The translations under genes and the position numbers were made by a program. From positions 1 to 51,624 of the forward strand of contig CAMATU010000003.1 of the NCBI GenBank assembly GCA_945861225.1: DNA of 51,624 bases, given 5' to 3'. The stretch comes from Klebsiella pneumoniae (GTDB lineage: Bacteria > Pseudomonadota > Gammaproteobacteria > Ga0077536). The notes under the pieces are model-generated. The model had not been told where the DNA came from. It ran no database searches and worked only from the letters and a program-made list of their open reading frames with translations. This document shows positions 1 through 8,314 of this stretch, one piece after another (the first letter of the stretch is position 1; each line of letters begins with the position of its first letter).

Positions 1-1368
1 GCGGTCGCGATTGAAGCCGAGCAAGCGGAGCTGATTGACGAGAGTGCCGCACTGCTGGCGCATCATTACGAGGCAGCGGGTGAGATTATGGTGGGGGCAC
101 GTTGGCATCGGCGCGCCGCTGAGTGGGCGGGACTCAATGACATCAACGCCGCTCTATTTCACTGGCAGAAGGTGCGCGAACTCGCGCGCCTTGGGGGCGA
201 TGAGGCAGGTTCCGATCAACTCACGGCCGTCGCTTGTACACAGGCTTTTACCCTTGGGTGGCGACTGGGGGCGTCGGCCTCAGCTGGCACGGAACTTTTC
301 GAGGAGGGTTGCGCTGCCGCCGAGCGCGCCGGCGATTTAGAGACACTCGCGATGCTCAACGCGACTTACGGTACAGTCCGCAGCCAGAACCAGGATATTA
401 CCAGCGACCATCTTGGGTACACGGGCGAAGCAGTGAGGATCGCGGACCGCGCTGGTAACGATGCGCTGGGCTGCGCGACGCGTTCATATCTGATTTTCGA
501 TCACGTGGCCACGGGGCAACTGTGCGAAGCGGAGGAGATCGCGGACGAACTCATTGCGACGGCTAACGACGATTTCGAACTGGGCGCCCATCTGACGGGT
601 TTCAGTCCGTTGCGGGCCGCACACTTCTTCCGTCATCACTGCATTGCCTTTATGCGTGGTCCCGCGACGGCTCTGCGCGAATTTCCATTGCTGCGAAAAG
701 ACGCGTTAGACAGGTCCTGTCCAGAACAGGCGGTCTGGATATTGTGGTTCGAAGCTGAATTAAAAGGAGCCCTGGGCCGGACTGACGGCTTGCGCGCGTT
801 AGCGCAAGCAGCGCTTCAGCTGGCGGAGCCGCTCGCATTTGCAAGCCAGATTGTCGCCACACTCACGCAATGTGAAGCACTTGCCAGTGAGCACAAGTGG
901 CAAACCTTGCTGGACCTCGCTGACAACGCATTGCGACTGATCCACGCGCAGCGGGCCATGCAGCTCATTCAGCCGATTCCCCTTGCATACATCGGCGCCG
1001 CGCAGCTTGAGCTCGGTAACCTGGCCGCCGGCCGCGCGGCAGCAGAACAGGGCGTCGTTTTTATACGTTCATCCGAAAGCGCGTGGAGCCCACACTGCTA
1101 CGCGGTACTCACCCGTGCGCAGATTGCGCTTAACGAATCGGCAGTCGATATCACTGCCACGCTAAACGAATACTCGGCGCTGCTTGTGCGCACCGGATTT
1201 CATCTCTACGAAGGCGAGCTGCATGAACTGCGCGCGCGTCTGGCCGCACGTGAAGGCCACGAGACTGAGCGAATCGCTGCGTTGAAAAGTGCCCGCGATT
1301 GTTACAGCGAGTTCGGCATGACCGCACGGGCCGCACAGATCGCGCGCGCATTGGCGGATATTTCGTAG
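1..1368 (+). CDS. C-terminal part of a TPR-like ATPase/adenylate-cyclase-type regulator (5' truncated by window)
   Basis: The frame is open from base 1, so the gene starts outside the window. The visible 455 residues are almost entirely alpha-helical and Ala/Leu/Glu-rich, with repeated helix-pair spacing. The first residues resemble the helical region after the ATPase domain of large adenylate-cyclase/LuxR-type regulators (motifs such as AHHYEAAG and AAEWA). Such proteins have an N-terminal cyclase or AAA-type ATPase and a C-terminal TPR sensor, and they act as cytoplasmic signalling proteins. No catalytic domain is visible here, so cyclase versus transcription-regulator type cannot be decided. 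The gene ends with TAG at 1366-1368, and no other gene follows closely. Confidence 0.6.
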   Translation, partial: AVAIEAEQAELIDESAALLAHHYEAAGEIMVGARWHRRAAEWAGLNDINAALFHWQKVRELARLGGDEAGSDQLTAVACTQAFTLGWRLGASASAGTELFEEGCAAAERAGDLETLAMLNATYGTVRSQNQDITSDHLGYTGEAVRIADRAGNDALGCATRSYLIFDHVATGQLCEAEEIADELIATANDDFELGAHLTGFSPLRAAHFFRHHCIAFMRGPATALREFPLLRKDALDRSCPEQAVWILWFEAELKGALGRTDGLRALAQAALQLAEPLAFASQIVATLTQCEALASEHKWQTLLDLADNALRLIHAQRAMQLIQPIPLAYIGAAQLELGNLAAGRAAAEQGVVFIRSSESAWSPHCYAVLTRAQIALNESAVDITATLNEYSALLVRTGFHLYEGELHELRARLAAREGHETERIAALKSARDCYSEFGMTARAAQIARALADIS

Positions 1369-1565
1369 GCTTAAGGTGAGGGACGAACCCCAGCGTTGCA
1401 TTGCACTATTGGCCATGCTGCGGTTGTTGGGGTACGCGGTGCTCACACAAATTGCTTTCAAGATTTGGAGGATACAAAAAAGGGTCAAAACCGAATCGCA
1501 CTTAACTTAAAGGAAAAAGCATTGGTTTGAGCGTCGCCAAGAAGACACGCCAGGCAGGCATTTCG

Positions 1566-1627
1566 GTAGGAGCGGCTTTAGCCGCGAACAGCGCGGAATC
1601 ACCCATCGCGGCTAAAGCCGCTCCTAC
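1566..1627. repeat. REP doublet (REPIN): two inverted REP units
   Basis: A 22-base unit at 1566-1587 (starting GTAGGAGCGGCTTTAGCCGC) is followed after 18 bases by its perfect reverse complement at 1606-1627. Each arm also contains its own small palindrome (GCGGCTTTAGCCGC). This layout and wording match the repetitive extragenic palindromes of Pseudomonas/Xanthomonas-type gammaproteobacteria, which are moved by RAYT transposases. No RAYT gene is in the window. It lies in the 440-base gap (1369-1807) between the first gene and the glutathione transferase; I see no gene in the rest of that gap. Confidence 0.85.
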
Positions 1628-1807
1628 AGTCATAAGATCGAAGCGCATGTGCCTTAAGTAAGTGCCATTCGGGCCCGAACCCGCGAGTTGAGTGACTGCC
1701 CTTACACCTCTCGCTGGCGGCGTTCGAAGTCGCCCACTGCCAGGCTCGATTTCGCCGCGAAGGGTGGTTATCCTCCCCTCCAGCCCTCTGAATCAAAGGA
1801 GTCTCTT

Positions 1808-2452
1808 ATGTTGACCGTGCACCATCTCAATAACTCCCGCTCACAACGCATCGTGTGGTTGTGCGAGGAGTTAGGCATCGAGTACCAGCTCGTCAAACAT
1901 CAACGCGATGCTGAAACTTTGCGTGCGCCTGCGGCGCTTTCTAAAGTCCATCCGCTCGGCAAGGCGCCGACCATCGAGCATAACGGCCAGGTCATGATCG
2001 AAAGTGACGCGATCATCGAATACATCTGCCAGGTGTGCGCGGGTGGTCGCTTAAGCCATGGCCCGAGTTCGCCGGACTATGGTCAGTACCTGCAGTGGCT
2101 GGCCTACGCCGAAGGCACCTTGTTCCCCGGGCTCGGGGTTGACTTGGTTTACCACTGGACGGGTGGCGGCAACGAAACCTTTATGGGGTTTTTCGAGGCC
2201 GAAATCGTCAAGAATCATCAGTACGTTGAGGACTCTCTCAAAGGGCGTGATTACCTGCTGAAATCCGGCTTCTCGGCAGCGGATATCAATCTCGGCTGGG
2301 CGCTGGAGTTCAGCGAATGCCGTGGGCGCGTGAAAGCCCTGCCCAATGTGCAAGCCTATCTCACGCGACTGCGTGCACGTGACGGCTATAAACGCGGCAT
2401 TGCGCGCGGCGGTCCGCAGGATCTGTCGGTGTTTTCGGCGGGGGTTTCCTGA
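1808..2452 (+). CDS. Glutathione S-transferase family protein
   Basis: This 214-residue protein has the normal length for a bacterial GST. It has an N-terminal thioredoxin-like domain (residues about 1-80) with an NNSRSQR segment where the glutathione-activating residue sits, and HPLGKAP and ESDAIIEY, the cis-Pro and Ser glutathione-binding segments. An all-helical C-terminal domain with an AADINLGWAL motif follows. ATG at 1808 was chosen over upstream in-frame starts because AAAGGAG lies at 1796-1802 and the GST fold begins immediately. It would conjugate or reduce electrophiles in the cytoplasm. It stands alone, beside a flavin monooxygenase and a nitronate monooxygenase, which fits detoxification. 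The natural substrate cannot be read from sequence. Confidence 0.9.
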   Translation: MLTVHHLNNSRSQRIVWLCEELGIEYQLVKHQRDAETLRAPAALSKVHPLGKAPTIEHNGQVMIESDAIIEYICQVCAGGRLSHGPSSPDYGQYLQWLAYAEGTLFPGLGVDLVYHWTGGGNETFMGFFEAEIVKNHQYVEDSLKGRDYLLKSGFSAADINLGWALEFSECRGRVKALPNVQAYLTRLRARDGYKRGIARGGPQDLSVFSAGVS

Positions 2453-2482
2453 TCGTCGCACCAGCCACTCATAGACCCATAG

Positions 2483-2515
2483 GGCGGATGAGCGGCGTCA
2501 GCCGCGTTATCCGCC
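2483..2515. repeat. Imperfect REP-like hairpin
   Basis: GGCGGAT at 2483-2489 pairs with ATCCGCC at 2509-2515, and an inner CGGC/GCCG pair (2493-2496 with 2501-2504) closes on a 4-base loop. The sequence just downstream (about 2520-2550) resembles a second degraded unit. The wording (GGCGGAT...ATCCGCC) resembles another widespread gammaproteobacterial extragenic palindrome. It lies between the GST and the luciferase-like gene and could also act as a weak transcription attenuator. Confidence 0.55.
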
Positions 2516-2571
2516 GGCAATCGTCGGCTTGGGCTGACGCTTATCCGATCTATGAAACTATGAAACCGTAA

Positions 2572-3609
2572 ATGTCACATCCTAAACGGCTTGGACTGAT
2601 GCTCTGGCCGGCGCCGAATCTCGACGCCGGCTTGGCACGTGGCGTATGGGCCGAGCAGGCGGGATTTGATGATCTCTGGCTGCCAGATGCCGAGGGCATG
2701 CAGGATCCGATCGCGCTCGCCGCTGCACTCGCGGTGTCTACCTCGCGCATTCGTCTGTGCACGGGGGTGGTGCCGGTGTTCAATCGCCCGCCGGCCGTGC
2801 TCGCGACTGGTGTGAGTGTGATCACGCAGTGCGCACCGGGACGCTTTGTGCTCGGGCTCGGATCCTCCACCAGCAACATGATCGATCGCTGGTACGGCTT
2901 GCCGTTCGCGAAACCGCTGACCCATGTCCGTGAATATGTGTTGCTGCTGCGGCAGATTTTTGCGGGTGAGAAAACCCACTTCACAGGACAGACCTTGCGT
3001 AGCCAGGGTTTTCGCCTGCAGGAATTGCCCACTTCGCCGTTGCCGATCTATCTCGGTGCGATGGGACCCAAAATGTTGCAGCTCGCCGGCGAAGTGGCGG
3101 ATGGGGTGGTGCTCAATGACTTCACGCCCTTTGATCGCCTCGACTGGGCGATGGCGCAAATCGATCTAGGTGCCAGGCGTGGCGGTCGGCGCGCCGAGGA
3201 TCTGGAGATTGTGAAACGCCGTGCGATAGTGGTCACTGCAGATAATGATCCAACGACCGAGGCACACGAATTCTTCCGTCGGCATCTGGCCTTTTATGCC
3301 TCGGCGCCCGTCTACCAGGAAATGCTGTTGCGCCTGGGCTATCCCGAAGTTGTTGCCGAGGTGCGCGAGGGTTATGCGGCGCGCGATCGTGCCCGGGTGA
3401 CGACCGCTATCAGCGATGCGCTGGTTTCTCGCATATTTTTATTTGGCACGGCGGCGCAGTGCCAGGCGCAAGTGCGGGCGGACTATGCGGCTGGGATTGA
3501 TACCGTGGTGGTGAGTCCACAAGCGCACGAGGCCGGAGAATTTGCGCGGATGGCGTCAGTGTTCACGGCGACGGCATTTAGCCGATCAGCTGACTTGCAA
3601 GCGCCGTAA
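2572..3609 (+). CDS. LLM-class (luciferase-like) flavin-dependent oxidoreductase
   Basis: 345 residues, the usual size for the bacterial luciferase-like superfamily, which forms a TIM barrel using reduced FMN or F420. Family traits visible are the start KRLGLMLWPAP, the segment GVWAEQAGFDDLWLPD (strand/helix 1), TSRIRLCTGV and LGLGSST near the flavin site, and PIYLGAMGPKM in the C-terminal half. It would oxidise or reduce an unknown small carbonyl or alkane-like substrate in the cytoplasm. ATG at 2572 has no strong ribosome site. The last 24 bases overlap the end of the convergent nitronate monooxygenase gene. A distant paralogue lies at 42883-43911. Confidence 0.85.
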   Translation: MSHPKRLGLMLWPAPNLDAGLARGVWAEQAGFDDLWLPDAEGMQDPIALAAALAVSTSRIRLCTGVVPVFNRPPAVLATGVSVITQCAPGRFVLGLGSSTSNMIDRWYGLPFAKPLTHVREYVLLLRQIFAGEKTHFTGQTLRSQGFRLQELPTSPLPIYLGAMGPKMLQLAGEVADGVVLNDFTPFDRLDWAMAQIDLGARRGGRRAEDLEIVKRRAIVVTADNDPTTEAHEFFRRHLAFYASAPVYQEMLLRLGYPEVVAEVREGYAARDRARVTTAISDALVSRIFLFGTAAQCQAQVRADYAAGIDTVVVSPQAHEAGEFARMASVFTATAFSRSADLQAP

Positions 3610-4611
3610 TCGTTCAAGGACAGCGATCGCTTCACTAACCATGCCCGGCACGAATTCGGCGACGTGAATCAGATCGTTAATCGCCCCTGCAATCTGGCCA
3701 CACGGCAGGATCCCGCCCTCGACATCGCCATCGCGCTGCGCGGCAATCAGTCGTTCATCCTTGAATCGCGTGATCTCCTCTTCACTGAGCCCGCCCTTCG
3801 CCTCGAGTTCCGCCAATTCGTTAATGCCACCACTCGCAAGCGCGCGCGATGGTCCGTACAAGGCTTGGAAGAGAATGTCATCGCCTTCGCGCGCGGCAAG
3901 GATTCTTTGTGCGAACGCCGGGTGCCAATCCGGATTATCGTGACTCGCGACGAAGCGCGTGCCGAGCGCCACGGCCTCCGCGCCTAGCGCAAGCGCGGCT
4001 GCGAGTCCGCGCCCATCGCGAATGCCGCCGGCAAGGATGACCGGACAGTCCACCGCTTCAGTTACACTCGGGCCCAGCACGAAGGTGTGCACGGGGCGCG
4101 CATGCGTGTGACCGCCAGCCTCGTACCCCGATGCAATAACCATATTCACGCCTTCTTGCGCTGCGCGAATTGCCTGGCGCGTACCGCCTACTTTGTGGAC
4201 ATGAATTAAACCCGAGCCTTCGATCAGTCGGCGCGCCGCCGCGGGTGGCCCCGCTGAGGTCGTAATCACGCGCAAACGCTTGGCGATCTCGCGGTCTTTC
4301 ACTGCCGCTGTCACCGCGCGCACATAGGCCGCACTGAAGGGCAGCACATGGCCGTGTTTGTCGGCACCAACCGGAATGTTGACTGCAAACGGACGGTCGG
4401 TCAGTGCACACGCCTGCTCGATATAGCCGCGCAATTTCGCGGCGCCTACAGTGGGGTCTTCACTGATGCCAGGAATACTGACGGTGCCCAGGCCACCCGC
4501 ATTCGACACTGCCGCAGCGAGCTGCACGGTCTTGTAGGGCCCCAGACCTTCCTGCATCACGGGATGGACCACGCCGATCATCTCAGTGAAGCGGGTTCTG
4601 AGCGTTTTCAT
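3586..4611 (-). CDS. Nitronate monooxygenase / 2-nitropropane dioxygenase family protein
   Basis: 341 residues from ATG at 4611, chosen because MKTLRTRFTEMIGVVHPVMQ begins the family fold; upstream in-frame codons look non-coding. The protein is an FMN TIM barrel. It has a GGLGTVSIPG segment near the N-terminus, HKVGGTRQAIRA, the GYEAGGHTH motif with the conserved His region, and PVILAGGIRDGRGLAAALALGAEAV for phosphate binding. Such enzymes oxidise alkyl nitronates or related toxins in the cytoplasm. Only ten bases separate it from the RIO kinase stop upstream, so the two are probably co-transcribed. It converges with and overlaps the luciferase-like gene by 24 bases. Confidence 0.88.
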   Translation of the reverse strand: MKTLRTRFTEMIGVVHPVMQEGLGPYKTVQLAAAVSNAGGLGTVSIPGISEDPTVGAAKLRGYIEQACALTDRPFAVNIPVGADKHGHVLPFSAAYVRAVTAAVKDREIAKRLRVITTSAGPPAAARRLIEGSGLIHVHKVGGTRQAIRAAQEGVNMVIASGYEAGGHTHARPVHTFVLGPSVTEAVDCPVILAGGIRDGRGLAAALALGAEAVALGTRFVASHDNPDWHPAFAQRILAAREGDDILFQALYGPSRALASGGINELAELEAKGGLSEEEITRFKDERLIAAQRDGDVEGGILPCGQIAGAINDLIHVAEFVPGMVSEAIAVLERLRRLQVS

Positions 4612-4621
4612 ACGCCGCGTC

Positions 4622-5479
4622 TCACTCACGTTCGGCGGCCTCGGCGCGCCCTTCCTCCCGGATAATCGCCTCCTGACGCGCATCTTCGATGGATTCCATT
4701 ACCGCCTCCACATCCACTGTGCTGGTATCGAACTCAAACGCGCCAGTCAGCACGGTGCCTGGCTGCAATTCACCGCGTTCATATAACGCCCACATCTCTT
4801 CTCCGTAATGGGTGTCCTTGAGTTCGGGTGCGAAACGGCCAAGGCTGTCGCGCAGGTTGTGCACATCGCGGAGCAACATGGCGCGCGCGGCGTTATTGCC
4901 GGCGGCGCTCACTACCTGAGGAAAATCGATCAGCACCGGGCCGCTAGGTGCCACCAGTACGTTGTACTCGGAGAGATCGCCATGGATCATGCCCAGGCAC
5001 AGCATGCGCACCACGTCCGCGATCAACCGGCGATGGAAGGAACGCGCCTCGTCTGGCGCGAGTTCCACCTCACCCAGCCGCGGTGCACCGTGACCCTCGG
5101 CATCGGTGACCAGTTCCATCAGTAGCACGCCGTTAAAGTACCCGTGTGGCTGGGGCACGCAAACACCGGCCGCCGCCAGCTTATAGAGTGCGTCCACTTC
5201 GGTGTTCTTCCACACGGTTTCTTGTTCGCGGCGGCCGAATTTCGAGGCCTTGTTCATGCCGCGCGCCTGCCGGCTGCCACGGACCTTACGGCCCTCCTGG
5301 TATTGCACGCGGGCCTGGAAGCTGCGGGTTGCGAGATCCTTATAGACCTTGGCGCAGCGGAGATCGGTGCCAGAACGCACCACATAAACCGCAGCCTCCT
5401 TGCCGCTCTTGAGTGGCCACATGACTTCGTCGATCACGCCGTCATCGATCAGTGGCTGCAGATCCTTAGGGGTTTTCAT
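4622..5479 (-). CDS. RIO-family serine protein kinase
   Basis: 285 residues, the length of bacterial RIO1-like kinases. All key elements are present: the ATP-binding segment SGKEAAVY (residues 25-32), the phosphate-contacting Lys in CAKVYK (about 44), the catalytic loop HGDLSEYN (166-173) and the metal-binding IDFPQ (184-188), which replaces DFG. A basic stretch at about 61-83 (GRKVRGSR and after) is typical of the family. RIO kinases act on ribosome maturation in archaea and eukaryotes; the bacterial role is poorly known. The C-terminal 50 residues are acidic and Glu-rich. It starts at ATG 5479 and leads the nitronate monooxygenase gene. Confidence 0.92.
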   Translation of the reverse strand: MKTPKDLQPLIDDGVIDEVMWPLKSGKEAAVYVVRSGTDLRCAKVYKDLATRSFQARVQYQEGRKVRGSRQARGMNKASKFGRREQETVWKNTEVDALYKLAAAGVCVPQPHGYFNGVLLMELVTDAEGHGAPRLGEVELAPDEARSFHRRLIADVVRMLCLGMIHGDLSEYNVLVAPSGPVLIDFPQVVSAAGNNAARAMLLRDVHNLRDSLGRFAPELKDTHYGEEMWALYERGELQPGTVLTGAFEFDTSTVDVEAVMESIEDARQEAIIREEGRAEAAERE

Positions 5480-5702
5480 CGCTTATTTCGGGCATCAATT
5501 TGAATTGACCCCCATTATCGCTGATAGGGCCCCGGTCAGGGTCTGTAGGAAGTAATAACCGCGAGATTAATCTGCAGCGATAAACGGTCGTACTGGTACA
5601 GTCAATTGCGTACGATGACACGCTGGCCCGCGAGCGTGCGGGCGAATCAGCAAATTGCGCTCGTTCGAGCAATGACGGCAAGCCAACAAAGAGAGGACTC
5701 CT

Positions 5703-7328
5703 ATGGCAACGGTTATGCGAGAAGCGGTGGACGCCGAGGCGGCGCCGGTTGAAGAGTTAGACGCGCTGATCATCGGCGGCGGGGTGACTGGACTATACCA
5801 GCTGTATTGCCTGCGGAAACAGGGGCTCAACGCCAAGATCTACGAGGCTGGTGGGGGCGTGGGCGGGACTTGGTACTGGAATCGCTATCCGGGCGCGCGT
5901 TTCGATTCCGAGAGCTACAGTTATGCCTACAGCTTCTCGCCGGAATTGCTCCAGGAATGGGATTGGACCGAACATTTTTCGGGTCAACCCGAGAACGAGC
6001 GCTATCTGAATTTCGTCGCGGACAAGTTTAAGCTCAAGCCGCACATTCACTTCAACGCCCGCATTAAATCGGCGATTTACGACGAAGCGGGCCATTGCTG
6101 GAACATTGAAACCGAAACCGGCCAACGCGCGCGCACCCAATTCCTGATTTCGGCCGTCGGCATACTTTCAGCGACGCATATGCCCAATATCGCCGGCATT
6201 GACACTTTCAAAGGACAATCCTTCCATACCTCGCGCTGGCCGCACGAGAAAGTGGATTTCGCCGGCAAGCGGGTCGGGATCATCGGTACCGGTGCGACCG
6301 CCGTGCAGCTGATCCCCGAGATCGCGAAGAATGTTGGCCATCTGACCGTCTTTCAGCGCAGCCCAAATTACTGTTGCCCGTTGCGGAACTCGGTGATCGA
6401 TCCGATCACGCAACAGAAAATCAAAGCCGACTACGCGCAGATTTTCGCGCGCTGCCACAGTACGTTCGCGGCTTTCATGCAGGAATTCGATCCGCGCCGC
6501 ACGTTCGATCTGTCGCCTGAGGATCGTCTGGCCTTCTACGAGGAAATCTGGGCCCAGCCCGGTTTTACGAAATGGTTTGGGTGTTTCCACGACATCATGA
6601 CCGATCCAGCCGCTAACGAGGACTATGCCGAGTTCGTGCGCAACAAGATTCGCGCGCGGATCAAAGATCCGGTACTCGCCGAGAAACTGGTGCCGAAAGA
6701 TCACCCGTTCGGTGCCAAACGCATTCCGCTCGAAACCGGCTACTACGATGTCTACAACCAGGACAATGTGTCGCTGATTGACGTACGCGAGAGTCCAATC
6801 GAACGCATCACCCCCACCGGCGTGAAAACCGGCAACGCCGAGTACGAATTCGATATTCTGATCTACGCAACGGGCTTTGATGCCATCACCGGGGAATTAA
6901 CCCGCATGGATATCCGTGGCGAAGGCGGCCAAACGCTGAATGAGAAATGGAGCGATGGTCCGCGCACGTATCTGACCTTCCAGACCGCAGGCTTTCCTAA
7001 TTTCTTCATCATCAATGGCGCGGTGTTCTGCAATTTCACGCGCTGCGCAGAAGTCGTCGCCGAATGGGTGAGTGGGTGTATCGGCTATATGCGCGACAAG
7101 AATTTCAAACGCATCGCCGCCAACGTGCAGGCAGAAGACGCCTGGACTGAGCACGCTGACTCACTCACCGAAGGCATGCTCTTCACGAAAACCAACTCCT
7201 GGTTCATGGGCACCAATGTGCCCGGCAAGAAGCGCACCTTTTTGTTTTACGCCGGCGGCGCGCCGGCGTTTCGTGATAAGTGTGCCGAGGTAGCCGCCAA
7301 GGGTTACGAGGGGTTTGAGTTTTCTTAG
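5703..7328 (+). CDS. Baeyer-Villiger-type flavin monooxygenase
   Basis: 541 residues, typical of cyclohexanone-monooxygenase-like type I enzymes. They use FAD and NADPH to insert oxygen next to a ketone. Visible elements are the FAD dinucleotide motif GGGVTG (residues 25-30), GGTWYWNRYPG (54-64), the diagnostic fingerprint FKGQSFHTSRWP (169-180), the NADPH motif GTGATA (about 195-200), and YATGFDAITG in the C-terminal FAD region. The start ATG 5703 follows AGAGAGGA at about 5690. The adjacent convergent SDR could supply or use the alcohol/ketone substrate, an inference from context. A short C-terminal remnant of a related enzyme lies at 46690-46847. Confidence 0.93.
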   Translation: MATVMREAVDAEAAPVEELDALIIGGGVTGLYQLYCLRKQGLNAKIYEAGGGVGGTWYWNRYPGARFDSESYSYAYSFSPELLQEWDWTEHFSGQPENERYLNFVADKFKLKPHIHFNARIKSAIYDEAGHCWNIETETGQRARTQFLISAVGILSATHMPNIAGIDTFKGQSFHTSRWPHEKVDFAGKRVGIIGTGATAVQLIPEIAKNVGHLTVFQRSPNYCCPLRNSVIDPITQQKIKADYAQIFARCHSTFAAFMQEFDPRRTFDLSPEDRLAFYEEIWAQPGFTKWFGCFHDIMTDPAANEDYAEFVRNKIRARIKDPVLAEKLVPKDHPFGAKRIPLETGYYDVYNQDNVSLIDVRESPIERITPTGVKTGNAEYEFDILIYATGFDAITGELTRMDIRGEGGQTLNEKWSDGPRTYLTFQTAGFPNFFIINGAVFCNFTRCAEVVAEWVSGCIGYMRDKNFKRIAANVQAEDAWTEHADSLTEGMLFTKTNSWFMGTNVPGKKRTFLFYAGGAPAFRDKCAEVAAKGYEGFEFS

Positions 7329-7350
7329 GCTTCTTTGCAACTCTCCAACG

Positions 7351-7380
7351 TTAATCGCAGTGGCAATCCGCTGCGATTAA
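7351..7380. terminator. Perfect 10-bp inverted repeat between convergent genes; possible bidirectional terminator
   Basis: TTAATCGCAG (7351-7360) and CTGCGATTAA (7371-7380) are exact reverse complements separated by 10 bases. They sit 22 bases after the monooxygenase stop and about 70 bases from the convergent SDR stop, which is where a shared terminator would lie. There is no clean T-run on either side, so Rho-independent termination is unproven; it could instead be a protein-binding site. Confidence 0.4.
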
Positions 7381-7451
7381 TTGATTACCCGAGGTTGTCA
7401 TGCAATCTGGAGCGCGTGATTTTCCGCGTCGAGGCGCTTCATGAAAGCAGC

Positions 7452-8216
7452 TCAAGTGCGGTTGATGGAAATTCCACCATCAACCAACAGCGCTGATCCG
7501 GTCGTAAAACTCGAAGCGTCGGAAGCCAGATAAAGCACCGATTTCGCCATTTCTTCAGGTGTTGCGAGCCGCCGTCCCGGATAGAGGCCGACGATAAAGG
7601 CTTGCGCTTCTGGCGAGCTGTTCATCTGACGATACATCGCGGTATCCGTGCCACCAGGCAGCAGCGAGTTCACGCGCACATTCTGCTGCGCGAATTCCAC
7701 CGCGAGCGCTTGGGTTAAGCCGATCAGCCCGGACTTGCTCGCGGCATAGGTCGCGACCCCTGGAAAGCCCACGGTGTAGCCCACGAAGGTCGAGGTAAAG
7801 ATCAGCGAGCCACCGCCGCGCGCGATCATCAAAGGAATCTGATATTTCGCGGCGAGAAAGGCGCTGGTTAAGTTGATGTCGAGGGTACGATGCCAATCGG
7901 TCAGCGCAATCTCGGTGGTCGGTCCCATCGGCGCAATTACCCCGGCGTTATTGAAAGCCACGTCCAGCCCGCCGAATTTTTCGACGGCGAGGTTCGCGAG
8001 CGCTTTGGCATAGGCTTCGTCCGCCACATCGCCGGCGAGTGCGATTGCCTCACCGCCCGCGGCGGTAATTTCGGACACCAGCGCCTGTAACTCCGCTTGG
8101 CGACGCGCGCCGACTACCACTTTGGCGCCTTCCTGGGCGAATAATTTCGCCGTGGCGTAGCCGATGCCGGAGCTTGCGCCGGCGATAATCGCGACCTTAT
8201 TCTTGAGTGCAGTCAT
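7452..8216 (-). CDS. SDR-family NAD(P)-dependent oxidoreductase
   Basis: 254 residues, the classical short-chain dehydrogenase length. It has the cofactor motif GASSGIG (residues 13-19), NNAG (89-92), a catalytic Ser in the STF segment near 142, and the active-site pair YAASK (Tyr157, Lys161). The C-terminus (GSALLVDGGISI) is typical of the glucose-1-dehydrogenase/FabG-like subfamily. It would interconvert an alcohol and a ketone in the cytoplasm. It converges with the Baeyer-Villiger gene and is divergent from the molybdopterin enzyme, with a shared upstream region at 8217-8314. The substrate is unknown. Confidence 0.92.
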   Translation of the reverse strand: MTALKNKVAIIAGASSGIGYATAKLFAQEGAKVVVGARRQAELQALVSEITAAGGEAIALAGDVADEAYAKALANLAVEKFGGLDVAFNNAGVIAPMGPTTEIALTDWHRTLDINLTSAFLAAKYQIPLMIARGGGSLIFTSTFVGYTVGFPGVATYAASKSGLIGLTQALAVEFAQQNVRVNSLLPGGTDTAMYRQMNSSPEAQAFIVGLYPGRRLATPEEMAKSVLYLASDASSFTTGSALLVDGGISINRT

Positions 8217-8314
8217 GGGTGTTCCTTAGTTCGCTTAGAAGACAAGTAGACTGCACGCACTGGCATCAGAGTTACACCCCGTATCTTGCTGTTCAATCGC
8301 TGGGAAGGCATCTA

